64,000 nt of DNA from Artemisia argyi. Lineage: Eukaryota > Streptophyta > Magnoliopsida > Asterales > Asteraceae. The DNA is taken from the NCBI GenBank assembly GCA_030686995.1, contig CM060694.1, positions 93,277,844 through 93,341,843 on the forward strand. The letters run 5' to 3'. The position numbers were made by a program, and so were the translations under genes. Under the pieces are notes generated by a model. It was not told the origin of the DNA, did no database searches, and saw only the letters and a list, made by a program, of their open reading frames with translations. This document shows positions 33,997-45,889 of this stretch, in pieces. Each line of letters opens with the position of its first letter. The first letter of the stretch is position 1.

Positions 33997-35690
33997 TATA
34001 ACAACCCACAAACACCCATTACTATCATTCCCATTACAATTACCTATAGTAGGTATTTCACAGGTAAAGTTTTGCTTTTGATATACATTATTACTTGCAT
34101 GACTCACTAGACCTGCTCATGTATCTACACAAGCCAAATAACTCAACACTCACATCCTATAAACCCCAGGTATGTCAAGCATAAACTCATAACAACACCA
34201 TAATAAGTAATTCACCAATCTAAAACACTAAACATAACACAAAACCCTAATAAACCTTAAACTAAAACTTAAGTAGGATTATGTGCTTATCTGAACCTAT
34301 ATGCTTAGTTAAACTAGTAAAAATGTGTTCAAGGGTTAAGTAAGAGTTTCTTTAGAAATATTAGGATATATTAGGACTCTTAGGTTATAGAATAGAACCC
34401 TTAGAACTTAGATACAAACCCCCTAAGCCCTAAACCATAACTAGGTCATAGATAACTAGAATTATGTCTAAACACTCCCAAAACATCCCCATAGGTCACT
34501 ACCACTTAGTATAAGCCTTTAGGAACTTAGGAATAGTTATTAGATACCCTTAGGACACTAACTTATGCACAAAAACATAGGATAAACCCTAGTCTCTCAC
34601 TAAACCCACTTAGGTCATTTAGGTTACAAAACTAGGTCAAACCATCCCAAAACTTTCCCATAGGTTACCACACTTAGAATAAACCCTTTAGATCTTAGGA
34701 TTAGTCACTACTTAGGAACTTAATTTAGGCACTAAACCTTAGGTAAAACCTTAAACACATAGTAAGTAAAAACTAGGTCTAAACTTAACTAAAATTTAGT
34801 AACACCGAAACATAAGCACCTTAAACACCTCAACCTAGCACCCTAACACCTTAGTCATACCCAAGCATACACCCTAACACCTCTAAGCACACACACAAGT
34901 AGGTGCATCACCTACTTGACTAATCCACCACTAATCACCACTAATCCACCCTAAACCTCCCCTAATCCACCACTAAACCACCCCTAATCACCCCTAATCA
35001 CCCTAAACCACCTTTAAACACTCTAAACAGCTTACAAGCACCTCCAAGCACCCAATCAAGGAGGTGCATCACCTCTTTGTAAGCTGCTACCTTCGAACCG
35101 CCTCCCACGGCCTCTCTACACCACAACTGGCCTAGACAGCCCCCTACCTACCTCCCTAGCTCCTCCTTGTCACCATTGGACTTGCCACAACCCCCTCTAG
35201 CTCTGCTTGCTCAGCCCTCCCCATGCACGACACCTAGACAACCATTTCACCCAAACCACCTATGTCGAGCCCTATAAATACCTCCTCCCCTCTCATTTCT
35301 TCTCCACACCTCTCCCCCTCCTCTCTACCTCACATTTCTGTAGTACTAAGTCATTAGAAGCAGTAGGGAATGTGTAGCTAGGCTTTGGTCGCGTATTGTT
35401 GTGGTTTGAAGTTGTACAAGCCCTAGAAAACCCTAACCCTAGTTTTCACCGACGTAAACCCCCTAGCCAAATAAGTATTGCTTTTAGTTAATTTAGCTTT
35501 ATTATAGTCTTAGGATAGATTTAGGATGCCTTAGATATCTTAGATACCTTTGCGTGAGCCTAGAACCATTTTACTTGCTAGTTTACGTTTTAAACCCCTA
35601 GATCGAGTCATATACTTGCATGCATGCTATAAGTAGTTAATTTAGGTCATACACTAGTTAAACATAGCTTAAATAAGTTAAAATAAGTAA
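33997..35690 (+). repeat. Solo LTR E, left portion (U3 and promoter)
   Basis: It is rich in CACTAAACC/CCTAAACAC phrases, especially at 34840-35090, and passes into a CT-rich promoter with TATAAATA and the CTCC-rich start region. The right limit is inferred from length comparison with LTR C and is approximate. Confidence 0.65.
35273..35280 (+). promoter_or_regulatory. TATA box of LTR E
   Basis: TATAAATA is followed by a long CT-rich initiator-like stretch (CTCCCCTCTCATTTCTTCTC). Confidence 0.6.
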
Positions 35691-37474
35691 AACATAGGCT
35701 AGAAAACTTCTGATTATTTCAAATCAAGGACTCGTATTTTCAAGGACGAAATCCTTTTCAAAAAGTTCGAGTCTAAACAAACGAAAAAGACTTCAAAAAC
35801 TCGTTTTCAAAAATGAATTCTTGAGCACTTTTTCAAGATTGTTCAAAAGATTTCTCAAAATCTATCAAATGAGTGCTCAAGATAACTCCCTCCAAACCCT
35901 TAATTTTTCCAAATTCATTTAGGGGGAGTACAAAAACATAATTGTACAAATTCATGAAAAATGAAATTTGTCTTTATCTCCAAAACGCTTTTTCTTAATT
36001 AGTTGATATAAAAAATATCACGATATGCTATTTTTGAGGGGGAGAAGACATGATTAAAATGTGAACAAAGATGTTTAATGTTTGTGACTGAATCTCAAAA
36101 GAGCTCGACTCAGAAAGTACCAATGAATTGACAAAGCTTAAAATGTCAGTAATCGAAAAGACTTGTCCTGGACGGGTAATAATTTCAAGCTAGTCTAACT
36201 AGTGATGTAAGCGTGTCTCGAATAGGACTTGTCTGAGTAGAATGTACCGTATCGAGAGACTTTCTTTGGACTTGACTAGGACGGGTAATAATTTCAAGCT
36301 AGTCTAACTACTGATGTAAGCGTGTCTCGAATCGGTCATGTTCACTGAAAGTGGATCAATTCAAAAAGTGCAAACTCCTCACGCATGTGCAAATTTCTTA
36401 AAAATTCATGAGCACATGTGAAGGGGGAGTCCTTCAAAAGAAACAAAAACTCTCAAAGTGCCAACAAATATGTGTTTATATTCATAAACACTTTGAGAGA
36501 TTTTTAATCAAAGGTTTCATGGCAATTATAGGATAGTCATGGAGTTATAAGGTGACTAAGGTTAGGGAAAACCGTCCTATGATCCGCCAGAGCTGGAGGG
36601 ATCTACCCAAGGACAATTCCAATAGATTAGAATTAGAAGTCCTTAGGTATGATTGAAAAAAGGAGAAAATGAGAAAGGAGAAAGAAGGGGTTGAAGAATT
36701 AAAAAGAAAAGTTATGAAAAAGGGTGAAAAGAAATAGCCCTCCATATGTTCAACCTTAGGGCAGACACCGGGTTCAATTCGTATCCTACTGGTTGTTGCT
36801 AAGGTGACATCGGTATTGAAGATAAAGACGTCATGGACCCAGTGACGCACTGCACTAAACCTTCTAGCCACTCAAGTTCTCTTAAAAGAGCTTGTTTCAT
36901 TTTCACGGGGAACCAGTGTAATCTATTGACCTGTCTCTTAGAGATGGTTGATATTGAAACAGGAGACCTCTCCCTAATCTCCGCATAGGAAACCTAAGTG
37001 TGCACTTGGTAAGGGTTAGAAGGATTCTTCACACTATGCTATTGACGATTTGTAAGTACCGGTTGTTTATCACTAACTGTTTACCTGCAGCTATACATCA
37101 TCTCCATGGTGAAAGATTCCACATGCTCATACATGCATCACAAAGTCAAAGGAAAGCTCTCACAAAGATCAAAGGATAGCAATAGTCAAAGAAAGATTCT
37201 ACGCCAAAAAGAAGAATCTACAAAGTAAGTGACAAAGATCAAAGTGAAAGAACGGGAATAACAAATGTATGTATGACAAAGACTTAAGACGTATGAGCAT
37301 GTTGGAATGACAGACAACCACCACAAACACAGAAGTGACGAAAGGCAGATGACATCATTGGATCTCTTCAACAACAATGAAGCATGATGAACTGGAACTA
37401 TGATTCATCTAGTGATTCTTAAAGACATCAAGAGCAATGAATGTTAAAGTTTAAAGACAAAGATGATGACATCG

Positions 37475-37954
37475 CGCAACCATCAGGAGGGAGAAGAACA
37501 TGCCAAAAGAAGTAGTGTTTCATCTTCAGTATGTTGGTTGATCGAGGGAACTGCGCTTAATACCAGAGAAGTACCATGAGGTACCAAGTATGTGTTCATC
37601 AGAGCTTATTACCAACCTTCTATGCAATGTTATGTGAGTTATGTTGTTATGCTGCTACCCGAACGACAACCATGTTCCTACACTTTTGAATCTACTTTAT
37701 CCGCTGCGAGATGAAAAGAGAGTTGTCGGTTCAGGAGGGAGCAGAAGAAAGAATAAAGGCTCACTAGTTAGGAGGGAGTAATAACCTAACTAGACCATTA
37801 CAGTTGAAGTTCAGAGCTACAAAGACCTTTGCCGTCAGTATCAAAGATCATATGCCGAGATCGTCGGAAGAGAGAACTTCAAGTCTGCCTCAGTATCTAG
37901 ACTACAGAGACTCTGCGCTTCAACAATGTCAACATAGTTTACTATTGTTGTAAT
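37475..37954 (+). repeat. 480-bp direct repeat, copy 1
   Basis: It starts CGCAACCATCAGGAGGGAG and ends TTTACTATTGTTGTAAT. It matches 39013-39492 at well over 90% by eye. Confidence 0.92.
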
Positions 37955-39012
37955 GTAATCAAGATCACATTTGGCGAGTTAGCCATTATACCTTATCGTA
38001 TATCGAGTAAGGACTTCACTTGGGACTTACCTAAACGAAACTCTGCCAAAATTGACTTAGGATATCGAGTAAGGATATGGGATTTTGAGTAAGGAAATAA
38101 CCAAAACATAAACAAAACCCTAAACTTCATAGAGTAACCTAAGCATTGATCTATTACCCTAAAACCCTAATTATCACTTCACCTAAAACACTTGATACAA
38201 TTGGTAAACATTTTACAGAACATGATTCAATTTCTTGTTTCATTATTCTAATACCAATATATCACACACCAAAAACACACCACGAATTGCTTAAAAGATC
38301 CTGATCAAGAATCACATTCAAATGACAATGGTTAATATCAGATTTTTTGATTATGGGGATAATTCTTTATCAGTTTTCTGGGTTTAAAGTTCATTTCAAG
38401 GGAATGTGTACTTATTTATCTCAAAGTCTAGGGGTGGATGGATGCATGACTTTTGCAGATACTTTTTTGGGAAAACACTAGTAAAAATAGTGATTAAGAC
38501 TTGGATTATCTAGTTATACCCGATGTAAGGAGTAACATTGTAGTGCTCACGGGTTATAGCTATCACTTTAAGGAGTTACATTGTAGTACTCAGTGTCGCA
38601 CGAAGTTGTGGATAGTTCAAGAGGTAGAGATTTCATATACTGTTTGTGGGTTTGAGTATATGGATGTACCTATGCTTAAAGGAGTTACGTTGTAGTGCTC
38701 AGTATAGGTTCTTAGTTACACCATCATACAAGATTAAGTCACATATCTAAGGGATGTTTACTTCATTTTCAGATTGGTTATATTGTGTTGTTTCTCTAGT
38801 CAACGGTAATTTACTAGCTGGTTGGAATTTGAAGAGGTCGCTTATAGGTTAAAGAGAAGAGATGAGATTGTAGAAAAAGAGAGTCATATCTTAGCGACAT
38901 ATACTCACAGAATGTGATTCAAAAAGTTGTTATGGCTTCTAAATTGTATTAGAAGTGTACAGTACAGGTACTTGTATGGCATGTACACAAGATTATGATG
39001 ATTCCGATGACT

Positions 39013-39492
39013 CGCAACCATCAGGAGTGAGAAAAACATGCCAAAAGAAGTAGTGTTTCATCTTTAGTACGTTGGTTGATCGTGGGAACTGTGCTTAATA
39101 CCAGAGAAGTACCATGAGGTACCAAGTATGTGTTCATCAGAGCTTATTACCAACCTTCTATGCAATGTTATGTGAGTTATGTTGTTATGCTGCTACTCAT
39201 ACGACAATCATGTTCCTACACTTTTGAATCTACTTTATCCGCTGCGAGATGAAAGAAGAGTTGTCGGTTCAGGAGGGAAAAGGAAAAAGAATAAAGGCTC
39301 ACTAATTAGGAGGGAGTAATAACCTAACTAGACCATTACAGTTGAAGTTCCGAGCTACAAAGACCTTTTCCGTCAGTGTCAAAGATCATATGCCGAGATC
39401 GTCGGAAGAGAGAACTTCAAGTCTGCCTCAGTATCTAGGCTACAGAGACTCTGCGCTTCAACAACGTCAACATAGTTTACTATTGTTGTAAT
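39013..39492 (+). repeat. 480-bp direct repeat, copy 2
   Basis: It is the same block as 37475-37954, and includes GGTACCAAGTATGTGTTCAT and CTTTATCCGCTGCGAGATGA in both. About 1.06 kb of unrelated sequence lies between the copies. Confidence 0.92.
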
Positions 39493-39550
39493 TTACATTT
39501 TTTATGTATTTATAGGTCTCATTGTAACCATTCACGTGTGACGATATCTT

Positions 39551-39560
39551 GGAGGGAGAT
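39551..39560 (+). other. Polypurine tract of the nested Copia remnant
   Basis: GGAGGGAGAT directly precedes the LTR start TGTTAG, the usual place for second-strand priming. Confidence 0.75.
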
Positions 39561-39845
39561 TGTTAGCCTCGCTTTTTTATAAAGATAACGTCACACAAGT
39601 AAATTGGACTAGTTTAGAAACTACAAGGACTACTATTGTCAAGTAGGCAAACATGTAGTGTTAGGAGCCTATAAATACCCCTCATGACTCTCCATGAGGG
39701 GTGTGGGAAAGTGTGTGTGTAAACTTCATATTGTCATTTTAATATAAACCCTTTTCTCCACCTTTCTCTCTCTACTTTCACTCTCTAGAAACATGGTGTA
39801 TTTTGATCAACCGCGACCTCCGAAACGTGTTTCTTGGTCATAACA
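39561..39845 (+). repeat. Copia 3' LTR, 285 bp
   Basis: It starts TGTTAGCCTCGC and ends GGTCATAACA, with TGTTA/TAACA terminal inverted repeats. A TATA-like CTATAAATA lies at about 39671. No second copy is in the window. Confidence 0.8.
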
Positions 39846-41625
39846 TAAATACTAGATAAAATATTAGTTACATGCATATTAGGACTAGTTTTGCAATAGT
39901 TTACATGCATAGGGGTATATATCGTAAATTCCTGAAATTATAAAGTCAAGGGACTGTTTTTGACATTTCCTAGAAGTTATAGTAGTAAGGACTAGTTTTG
40001 CATAATATTAAAACCCTAGGATAGATAATAACATAAGTAGAAACTAAAAAGGACTAAAAACGTAAATAGTATAAAGTTAGAGGTCTAAAATGGTAAATAT
40101 AGAAAACTTAGGAGTCTTAGGTTAATTACATAAAATATAGAAGTCTAGGGACTAGTTGTGTCAAGTATAGATAGTTATTAGTATAAGTAATATAAAACTT
40201 AGGGTAGAAAACGTAAACATATAAACTATGAGAGTAAAAAGTGAAAATATCATATAAGTATAAAACCTAAATAAAGTTAGAAGCATAACACAATACTAGG
40301 GAGCTTCATGTGAGGAGTACTATGTGGATATTTTGTTTTTGACGAGTTTGTTGGGTTTACGAATTAAAGTGCCCCGACTCCTCGAACGATTATTGCATAT
40401 ACTTCTGAGATATGATGGCCCGAATGGTGATATGATTATGACTAAACCCTAATAACAACATAACCCAATAATAGGGAGCTTTGTGTGAGGAGTATTAACT
40501 TCTGAATTATGATGGCCCGAACGGTATTATGTTGATAACATAATACAATAGTAGGGAGCTTCATGTGAGGAGTCATATACTTCTGAATTACAATGGCCTG
40601 AATGGTGTTATGTTATATCTAAAACATTAACAAACCTAAAAACAATAACTTAAGAAACATAAACATGATAACTAAAGCTTGACATACATACAAAACATAT
40701 AACAACACACTAGGATACGTGAGTAAGGCGGTCTAGTTCCCGAGTCACTATTTGCATTACTTAGATTACTCTACACCCAGGTGAGTCTTCATAGCCTTAC
40801 ATCTTTTTAAACTTTTACTCTAAATGCTTTTATAAAACCTGTAAGGGGGATACATGCTAAATGCTTTACTTAAAACCGAATACAAGTCTTTTTCTTTGGT
40901 TGTTTGCACGAGTAAACTAACTGCCACCACTACATAACCAAAATTCATGAATCTAATCATTTGGGACGTTTTATCCAAATGAACGTGAATATAGTTGATA
41001 GATCTATTGGAGTTTGAAAACTCCCGTTGGTATTAACACCCCACTAGGTGGTACCAATAAGTACTATATTTGAATCCACTCAAGGTGTAACTTTGGCAAG
41101 TTACCCTTCTATCCCCTCATGTTGGGTCTGCAGCCCACATAACCTGGATCGTTAAGGTGTGATTCATGAGCTTAGTGCAACCAACTAAACTCCTGATAAT
41201 TGTGCATGCATCACAATTATCACAAAAAAACTTGCATTTTCCCAGATGGGTGTAACAACTGAACCCAGGGAACTTGTATTCACTAAACCCTAAACCTAGG
41301 ATTCTCACTCAACACCTAGTGTTGACTTTTTAAGCATGTATTCTAGGTATATTACTTCTATGGACCTATGGCAGAAGGAGGTACTGAACTCGGAGGACTT
41401 TTCATGGTTATCATTCAAACATAACCAACCTAACTCTTAGATTTTTGGGACCTCAACAAAATAAAAGTATATCTTTTATAATTAAAACTCTGATATTTAT
41501 GAATGATAACTAAATTTTAAAAACGTCTCTTTTCGAGTCATTTTCTATTACTGTATATGTGATTCTATGAAGTGATACCCCAAACACTTTATCCGCTGCG
41601 ATCAGTTAAAAATGCGGGTGTTACA
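39846..41625 (+). repeat. Solo LTR E, right portion (R/U5)
   Basis: It ends TGCGGGTGTTACA. It contains a three-fold tandem motif at 40294-40616 and an inverted repeat near 41022-41058 (TTGGTATTAACACC and GGTGGTACCAA). ORFs here are short and not coding-like. Confidence 0.7.
40294..40616 (+). repeat. Triplicated LTR motif
   Basis: Three units each contain TAGGGAGCTT(C/T)(A/G)TGTGAGGAGT followed by ACTTCTGA-(A/G)-(A/T)TATGATGGCCCGAA-type sequence. LTR C has one such unit (8719-8840). The first unit keeps the intervening GAATTAAAGTGCCCCGACTC segment and the other two have lost it. Confidence 0.8.
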
Positions 41626-41918
41626 CCCTACAAGGAACTCTTGTGGAAGGTGTGGAGGAGCAGGACATAACCGCCTTACGTGTAATGCAATCATGGTTAA
41701 AGAGAAGGTTGAAATTCGAATTATTATGACAAAAGTTAATTGTTGCGCTTTTTTCGCATCTAATGTCTTTTTTAATTTCACAGAAAGTCTGCTCCAAAAG
41801 GGTTGTTACCAAAGGACCAGTCGGTCCTAGTAAAAAGCCTCGTGTGGTGGAGGGTTCATCTAATCAAAATAATGCCAATGCGGCAGAGGCACCCAACTCA
41901 AGTCAACCAGAGGAATAG
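41626..41918 (+). pseudogene. MULE transposase C-terminal exons, displaced by LTR E
   Basis: The frame resumes as TRNSCGRCGGAGHNRLTCN, a CCHC zinc knuckle (CX2CX4HX4C) typical of the C-terminus of MuDR-type transposases. After an intron (41708-41783) it continues as KVCSKRVVTKGPVGPSKKP and ends NSSQPEE at TAG 41916-41918. It matches the missing tail of the gene at 31353-33996. The solo LTR lies exactly between them. Confidence 0.82.
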
Positions 41919-42288
41919 CCAAACTCATCCCAGCTGGACGTTACTTTCCTATCATATTTCGCTACTCCAGCCGACTTTTTACAGTAAAGTCCCCTTATCT
42001 TTGATCGGTGTGCTAGAATGACAGGAACTAGATTTAAATGGATGCACTCACTTCCTAGTTGGTACTATGTATTATTTAAGTAAGAATAACAAGTGTGGGA
42101 TGTTCCGTGTGTAATAAACATCAGTACTAAACTATGTAATAAAGTGTGTGTTTGTGCTCTTAAAGTATAATTTAAGCAATTGTGTTACTGGAAATGATTG
42201 CATAAAATAAATTATGAATGCAAGTGAACAAACGTACCAACCAACAATCACTGATATGGCACTTCAACCATTTTGGCTCGCCCATTTA
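41919..42288. other. Spacer between two Mutator fragments
   Basis: AT-rich with GTGTG-rich stretches (42080-42160). No gene is seen. Confidence 0.3.
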
Positions 42289-42925
42289 TCACTGCCTTCC
42301 GGTATGTTCCTTATGTTTCTTTGTACCATTAATTGTCTTTCTTTCTATCACATCATCTTCGTACAGCTTCGCTTTACCTTTATCATTACCGTTTGCACTA
42401 TCAACTTGTACACAAACCTCGTACAAAAAATTATCCTCCCATGTTCCACCACCTCCATTACTGGTACCATTTGCATTGACATTTATCTCACTATCAATGT
42501 TGCTGATAACAAGACGTTTAGTCATCATCCATCATTTGAACGGAGTCGCACAACAGCAACGATGGCCAGCGTCCTCCTTTTGCCAAAGCATGTTTTTGAA
42601 ATAATACTTTGACAATGGCTGTTGTTTGTACAAAATAAACAGGTTTATGGAACCATAGGTGACAACGTGATAAAAAAATCTACAGATGTCATTATTAGTG
42701 TGTAGTAAAGTTAAGCCATTTACAAGTGACATGTTTGGTTTACAATAAAACAAAGCCCATTTATCACCTTCAATGTCCTTCATAACACGATCAAGTGCCC
42801 TTGTGAAAAGTACCATTGTGTGTGCTAAAACACACAACGTGGCCAACGTACCCATCAACATAACACAGGGGATCGAAAGCAAATTTCCCATGTGCGTGTA
42901 CTTTAAAGTCAACTTCTTTCTTCAT
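42289..42925 (-). pseudogene. Second Mutator-type protein, N-terminal (PB1-like) fragment
   Basis: On the minus strand the ATG at 42925 begins MKKEVDFKVHAHGKFAFDPL, then CYVDGYVGHVVCFS, the usual 'HGG-F...Y-GG' start of plant PB1-like/MuDR N-terminal domains. After a frameshift near 42800 it continues as GDKWALFYCKPNMSLVNGL and NNDICRFFYHVVTYGSINLF. After a TGA at about 42531 an acidic Asn/Gly-rich stretch follows (SEINVNANGTSNGGGG) down to 42289. No catalytic domain is present. It faces the plus-strand transposase, so it comes from a separate element or an inverted piece of the same kind. Confidence 0.65.
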
Positions 42926-43530
42926 TTTTTATCCTGATTAAAGTTAATTAAACATTAGTATCGATTATATATAACAACTCAAACACAAAAGTAACAACAC
43001 TGCACCAAAAAAAATTTAAACAAACAAAAACCAAAAATCAAAAATCATGAATACAGAAAAAATAAAAAATAAAAAAAATCATTTAGTGCAAACTAAATTA
43101 AGTAAATGAAACATCATATGTATATGAACGAAAAAAGGGAATAATGTAGTTATGGGAAAGTACAACAAACCTACTTTATCTGAATTAAATATGATAAGGA
43201 CAACAATCTGCTTTTGTTTTATCTTGGATTCTTGTGGTGACAGTGACTTAGCGTTTCACCTAATTTGGGGATATGGTAGTTTGGAACCAAGCAGCTTATA
43301 TATGGTGTGGGACTGTGGAGATACATGATGTTTTTAAAAATGTCACTTTTGGCCCTTTAAGTTGTAATAAAGAAAGACTATGCAGGTGTATAATTTTTTT
43401 TGCCAAAAGTGGATAGATAATGTAAAAAACCTAGCACATGCAAAGTTTGTTTATCCTTTTATACATATATCACATTACATACATCTTTACCAAATTTCCC
43501 CAATTGTATCAAACCTTGAAACCCTAAAAT
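42926..43530. other. Divergent spacer between the Mutator fragment and the GRF gene
   Basis: This A-rich intergenic region (poly-A-like stretches at 42990-43080) separates two ORFs that start outward. It could hold both promoters. CTTATATATGG near 43290 is a possible TATA element for the plus gene. Confidence 0.35.
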
Positions 43531-43935
43531 ATGAATAACCGAAATAGAGCGATAAGACGGGTAATTGATGGCAAAACCGAATACTCTTGTCACTGTGGTG
43601 TTCGACTCACAGTTTTGACTGCAACTACAAGGACAAATCCGGGTAAAAGATTTGTAAAATGCGCAGTTTGTCAAGTGTATGAGTTTTTGGATGATGATCT
43701 CCCAAGTGAATACTATCAAGAATTGTTGTTTGGATTGTTACAAAAGGAGAAACGAAGGAACAATACTGTCAACTATCAGCAGGTGATTGATGCTATTGCT
43801 TTGGACAAGTCAATCTTGGAAGAAGAGCTCAATGATATGAAGTCAAAGTTTAAGTTGTATGAGAGGTTGGTTTTCATTTTGTTAGGATCATTTGTAGTTG
43901 TTTGTGTTGGGTTTGGGATGTTAATAGGCAAGTAA
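43531..43935 (+). CDS. GRF-type zinc-finger protein with C-terminal membrane anchor
   Basis: The ATG at 43531 opens an intact 134-residue frame with no stops. Residues 19-58 form a GRF-like zinc finger: CHCGVRLTVLTATTRTNPGK, RFVKCAVC, then a short acidic YEFLDDD. A helical, charged middle follows (YQELLFGLLQKEKRRNN and ILEEELNDMKSKFKLYERL). The last 20 or so residues (LVFILLGSFVVVCVGFGML) form a transmembrane segment. This finger-plus-anchor layout is a known small plant family, often near Mutator/Ulp1 sequences. The role is not established. No intron is needed, and AATAAA near 44017 may be the polyadenylation signal. It is the most credible intact gene in the window. Confidence 0.85.
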   Translation: MNNRNRAIRRVIDGKTEYSCHCGVRLTVLTATTRTNPGKRFVKCAVCQVYEFLDDDLPSEYYQELLFGLLQKEKRRNNTVNYQQVIDAIALDKSILEEELNDMKSKFKLYERLVFILLGSFVVVCVGFGMLIGK

Positions 43936-44238
43936 TGTAGTGCCATGGATTAGTGATAGTTGCTTAAGTTGCTTTCAGTTGTAACTTTGTCCCTTTTGCA
44001 AATCTAGTGTTTCAAATAAATTTGTTTCTGTAACAAGTGGCCGTTGGTTGTGGATGTATGTTGATGCAATGTCAATTAATTATGCGTAAGCACCTCTTTT
44101 GTCTAGTCATACACATATAAATGGTTACTCAATTTTCCAAGACTGCTAACCATATTAATCATATTGTATGAAGTACAATGTAATTTTACAAGGTAACAAT
44201 ATGTTTACACTATCCAGAATTCTACATTTTAAAATTAG
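43936..44238. other. 3' flank of the GRF gene
   Basis: AT-rich, with AATAAA near 44017. No gene is seen before the LTR at 44239. Confidence 0.4.
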
Positions 44239-45889
44239 TGTGGAAAACGAGAAGGGGGTTGAATAGTTTACCGTTTAAAAACTTTAAACTTGTTGTATCA
44301 AATATCCATTTTTAGCTTGTTCTAATATGAAAGATGTTACTTGTAGTTTATGACTAACATAACTTAAAATATGTTATCACACAAGTGCAATCAACAAGTC
44401 ACAACACAAACAATCACATAATGCAAACATTAAAGTAAAGCAATAAGTAAAAGGAAAGTGCAAACCGAACACGAGGATTTATAGTGGTTCGGTCACGGAT
44501 CTCCTTTCCGCCCTACTCCACTCCTCGAGTACCGAACTCGAGAGTTACTTCACTAGGTCAACGACCTCCCTTCTTGGCGGAGAAAACCTTACAATCATCT
44601 CTTACATTTTATCCGACACAAAGCTAGATACCGAGTTCTTTTACAAGGTACAACCACTCCTATCGTCGCTTATACAATATTTCCGACACTAAGCTACATG
44701 TCGAGTTCTTTACCAAGGGTACAACCACTCCCGCTATGCTTTGTGGCCCAACATAAAAACCTTGTGTTTTATGGCACAAACACATAAACCATCTAATCTA
44801 TGTTATGATGATACAATGATGATCCATAACATAAAACTCTAATGGATATGAATGCCTAATCTACATGAACTTCTTGAATAAGAAGTCTTCAACTATTGAG
44901 GATGTCAAGTGCCCTTGAATCTTCATATGTTGGAATGCTTTAATGAATGATGACTTCAAGATCTTGTGACCTTCTTGGTGGATAATGAAGTATGATATGC
45001 TTACAACAATGATGAATGTTAGAAGCATTATGATCATTATGGAAAGGGTGACTCATGTGTGTTTCTACATGGTTTCCTATATATCTATGTGTGTGTAGTT
45101 TTTCATCAAGTTTGCAAGTAAACTATAAACTCCTATTTATAGGCAAACTTACAAAGGGGTTTTCCAAAACCTTGTTCCAAAACTAACAAAGATAAAACCA
45201 TGTTCCAAATATATTTATCTTTAGTCAAATCAAGATCTTCCAAGTCAACACACAACATGTCAAATCAAGATTTTTTAAGTCAACACACAATATGTCAAAT
45301 CAAGATTCTATGACATCTCTTACAAGATGTATGACACAATGTCTTTCTATATTTATGTCTAGTCTAATCAAGATCTTTCCAAATTTAGTTGTCCATTTTA
45401 TGAAAAGTACATTTAGACAAATGTATATACTAACTTAAAAAGGTAAGTTACTTGTATAAAAAATAAATTAGCTAGCTATATAATATTTAGTAAGTTACTA
45501 AAAATGTTTTATCTACTTATGTTGTTATAAGACACATTTTTATATATTGTAAACTTACTAATATTATCTAGACACCTGATGTGGCACTTATTCTATTTAA
45601 CACCTAAAGTGTACTTTGACATCTAAAATACTTAAATACTCCTAAAGTATTTTAGTCAGTCTAAATGTTTTGTCAAGGGGTTTGATCATAATGCTACAAA
45701 ACAAACATGTACGAACCTGTATTGTAGCATACGACGACTTGAGACGTTGAGAGGTGTTGAATGTATGTTAAGACAAACTATGATTACAAGTAACTTATAC
45801 ATTTTACGTTATGTCTCAAGTTATACATTTGTCGTCAATCAAAACAAACGAGACAGTATAGATTAAATATCGTAATATTTGCATTAACA
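44239..45889 (-). repeat. 3' LTR of Sirevirus-like element B (1651 bp)
   Basis: Read on the minus strand it begins TGTTAATGCAAATATTACG and ends TTTTCCACA, a TG...CA LTR. It is preceded on that strand by AAAAAGGGGGAGAT, a polypurine tract. The GGTTCGGTCACGGATCTCC region near 44490 and the ATCTCCCCCTTTTTGATGAT border are common in plant Copia LTRs. No partner LTR is in the window; the rest of B would lie to the right, beyond 60880 or lost. Confidence 0.7.

Larger units (their letters stand above)
35691..39845 (+). mobile_element. 5'-truncated Copia remnant with 3' LTR, nested in LTR E
   Basis: The segment ends in a 285-bp LTR preceded by a polypurine tract. The interior lacks recognisable gag or pol but contains many purine tracts of the form AGGGGGAG or AGGAGGGAG (for example near 35928, 36040, 36423, 37485, 37732 and 37780), which recalls the multi-PPT zone upstream of Sirevirus 3' LTRs. 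A 480-bp direct duplication is present. No 5' LTR was found at the left border, so the copy is truncated there. Confidence 0.6.
33997..41625 (+). mobile_element. Solo Gypsy LTR E, interrupted by a Copia remnant
   Basis: The left part (33997 to about 35690) begins TATAACAACCC, apparently TGTAAC with a G-to-A change. The right part (39846-41625) ends GCGGGTGTTACA like LTR C. No PBS follows and transposase coding resumes at once, so this is a solo LTR. The TATA box at 35273 and the right part together give about 2.2 kb from TATA to LTR end, as in LTRs C and D, once the inserted 35.7-39.8 kb segment is removed. Motifs shared with LTR C (GGGAGCTTCATGTGAGGAGT, then TTCTGAATTATGATGGCCCG) confirm the relationship. 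Confidence 0.75.

Noticed and set aside
33997..34100. Possible telomere-like AACCCTA stretches at 34000-35000
   Set aside because: Phrases such as CCCTAA occur but are irregular and mixed with other CACTAAACC words. They are LTR E composition, not a telomeric array.
37475..39492. LTR pair interpretation of the 480-bp duplication
   Set aside because: The copies do not start TG or end CA, have no PBS or PPT at their borders, and a true LTR follows at 39561.
42214..42612. Plus-strand ORFs of 128-132 residues with membrane-like composition
   Set aside because: They lie opposite the minus-strand Mutator fragment, which has recognisable domain phrases. The hydrophobicity comes from reading the complement.
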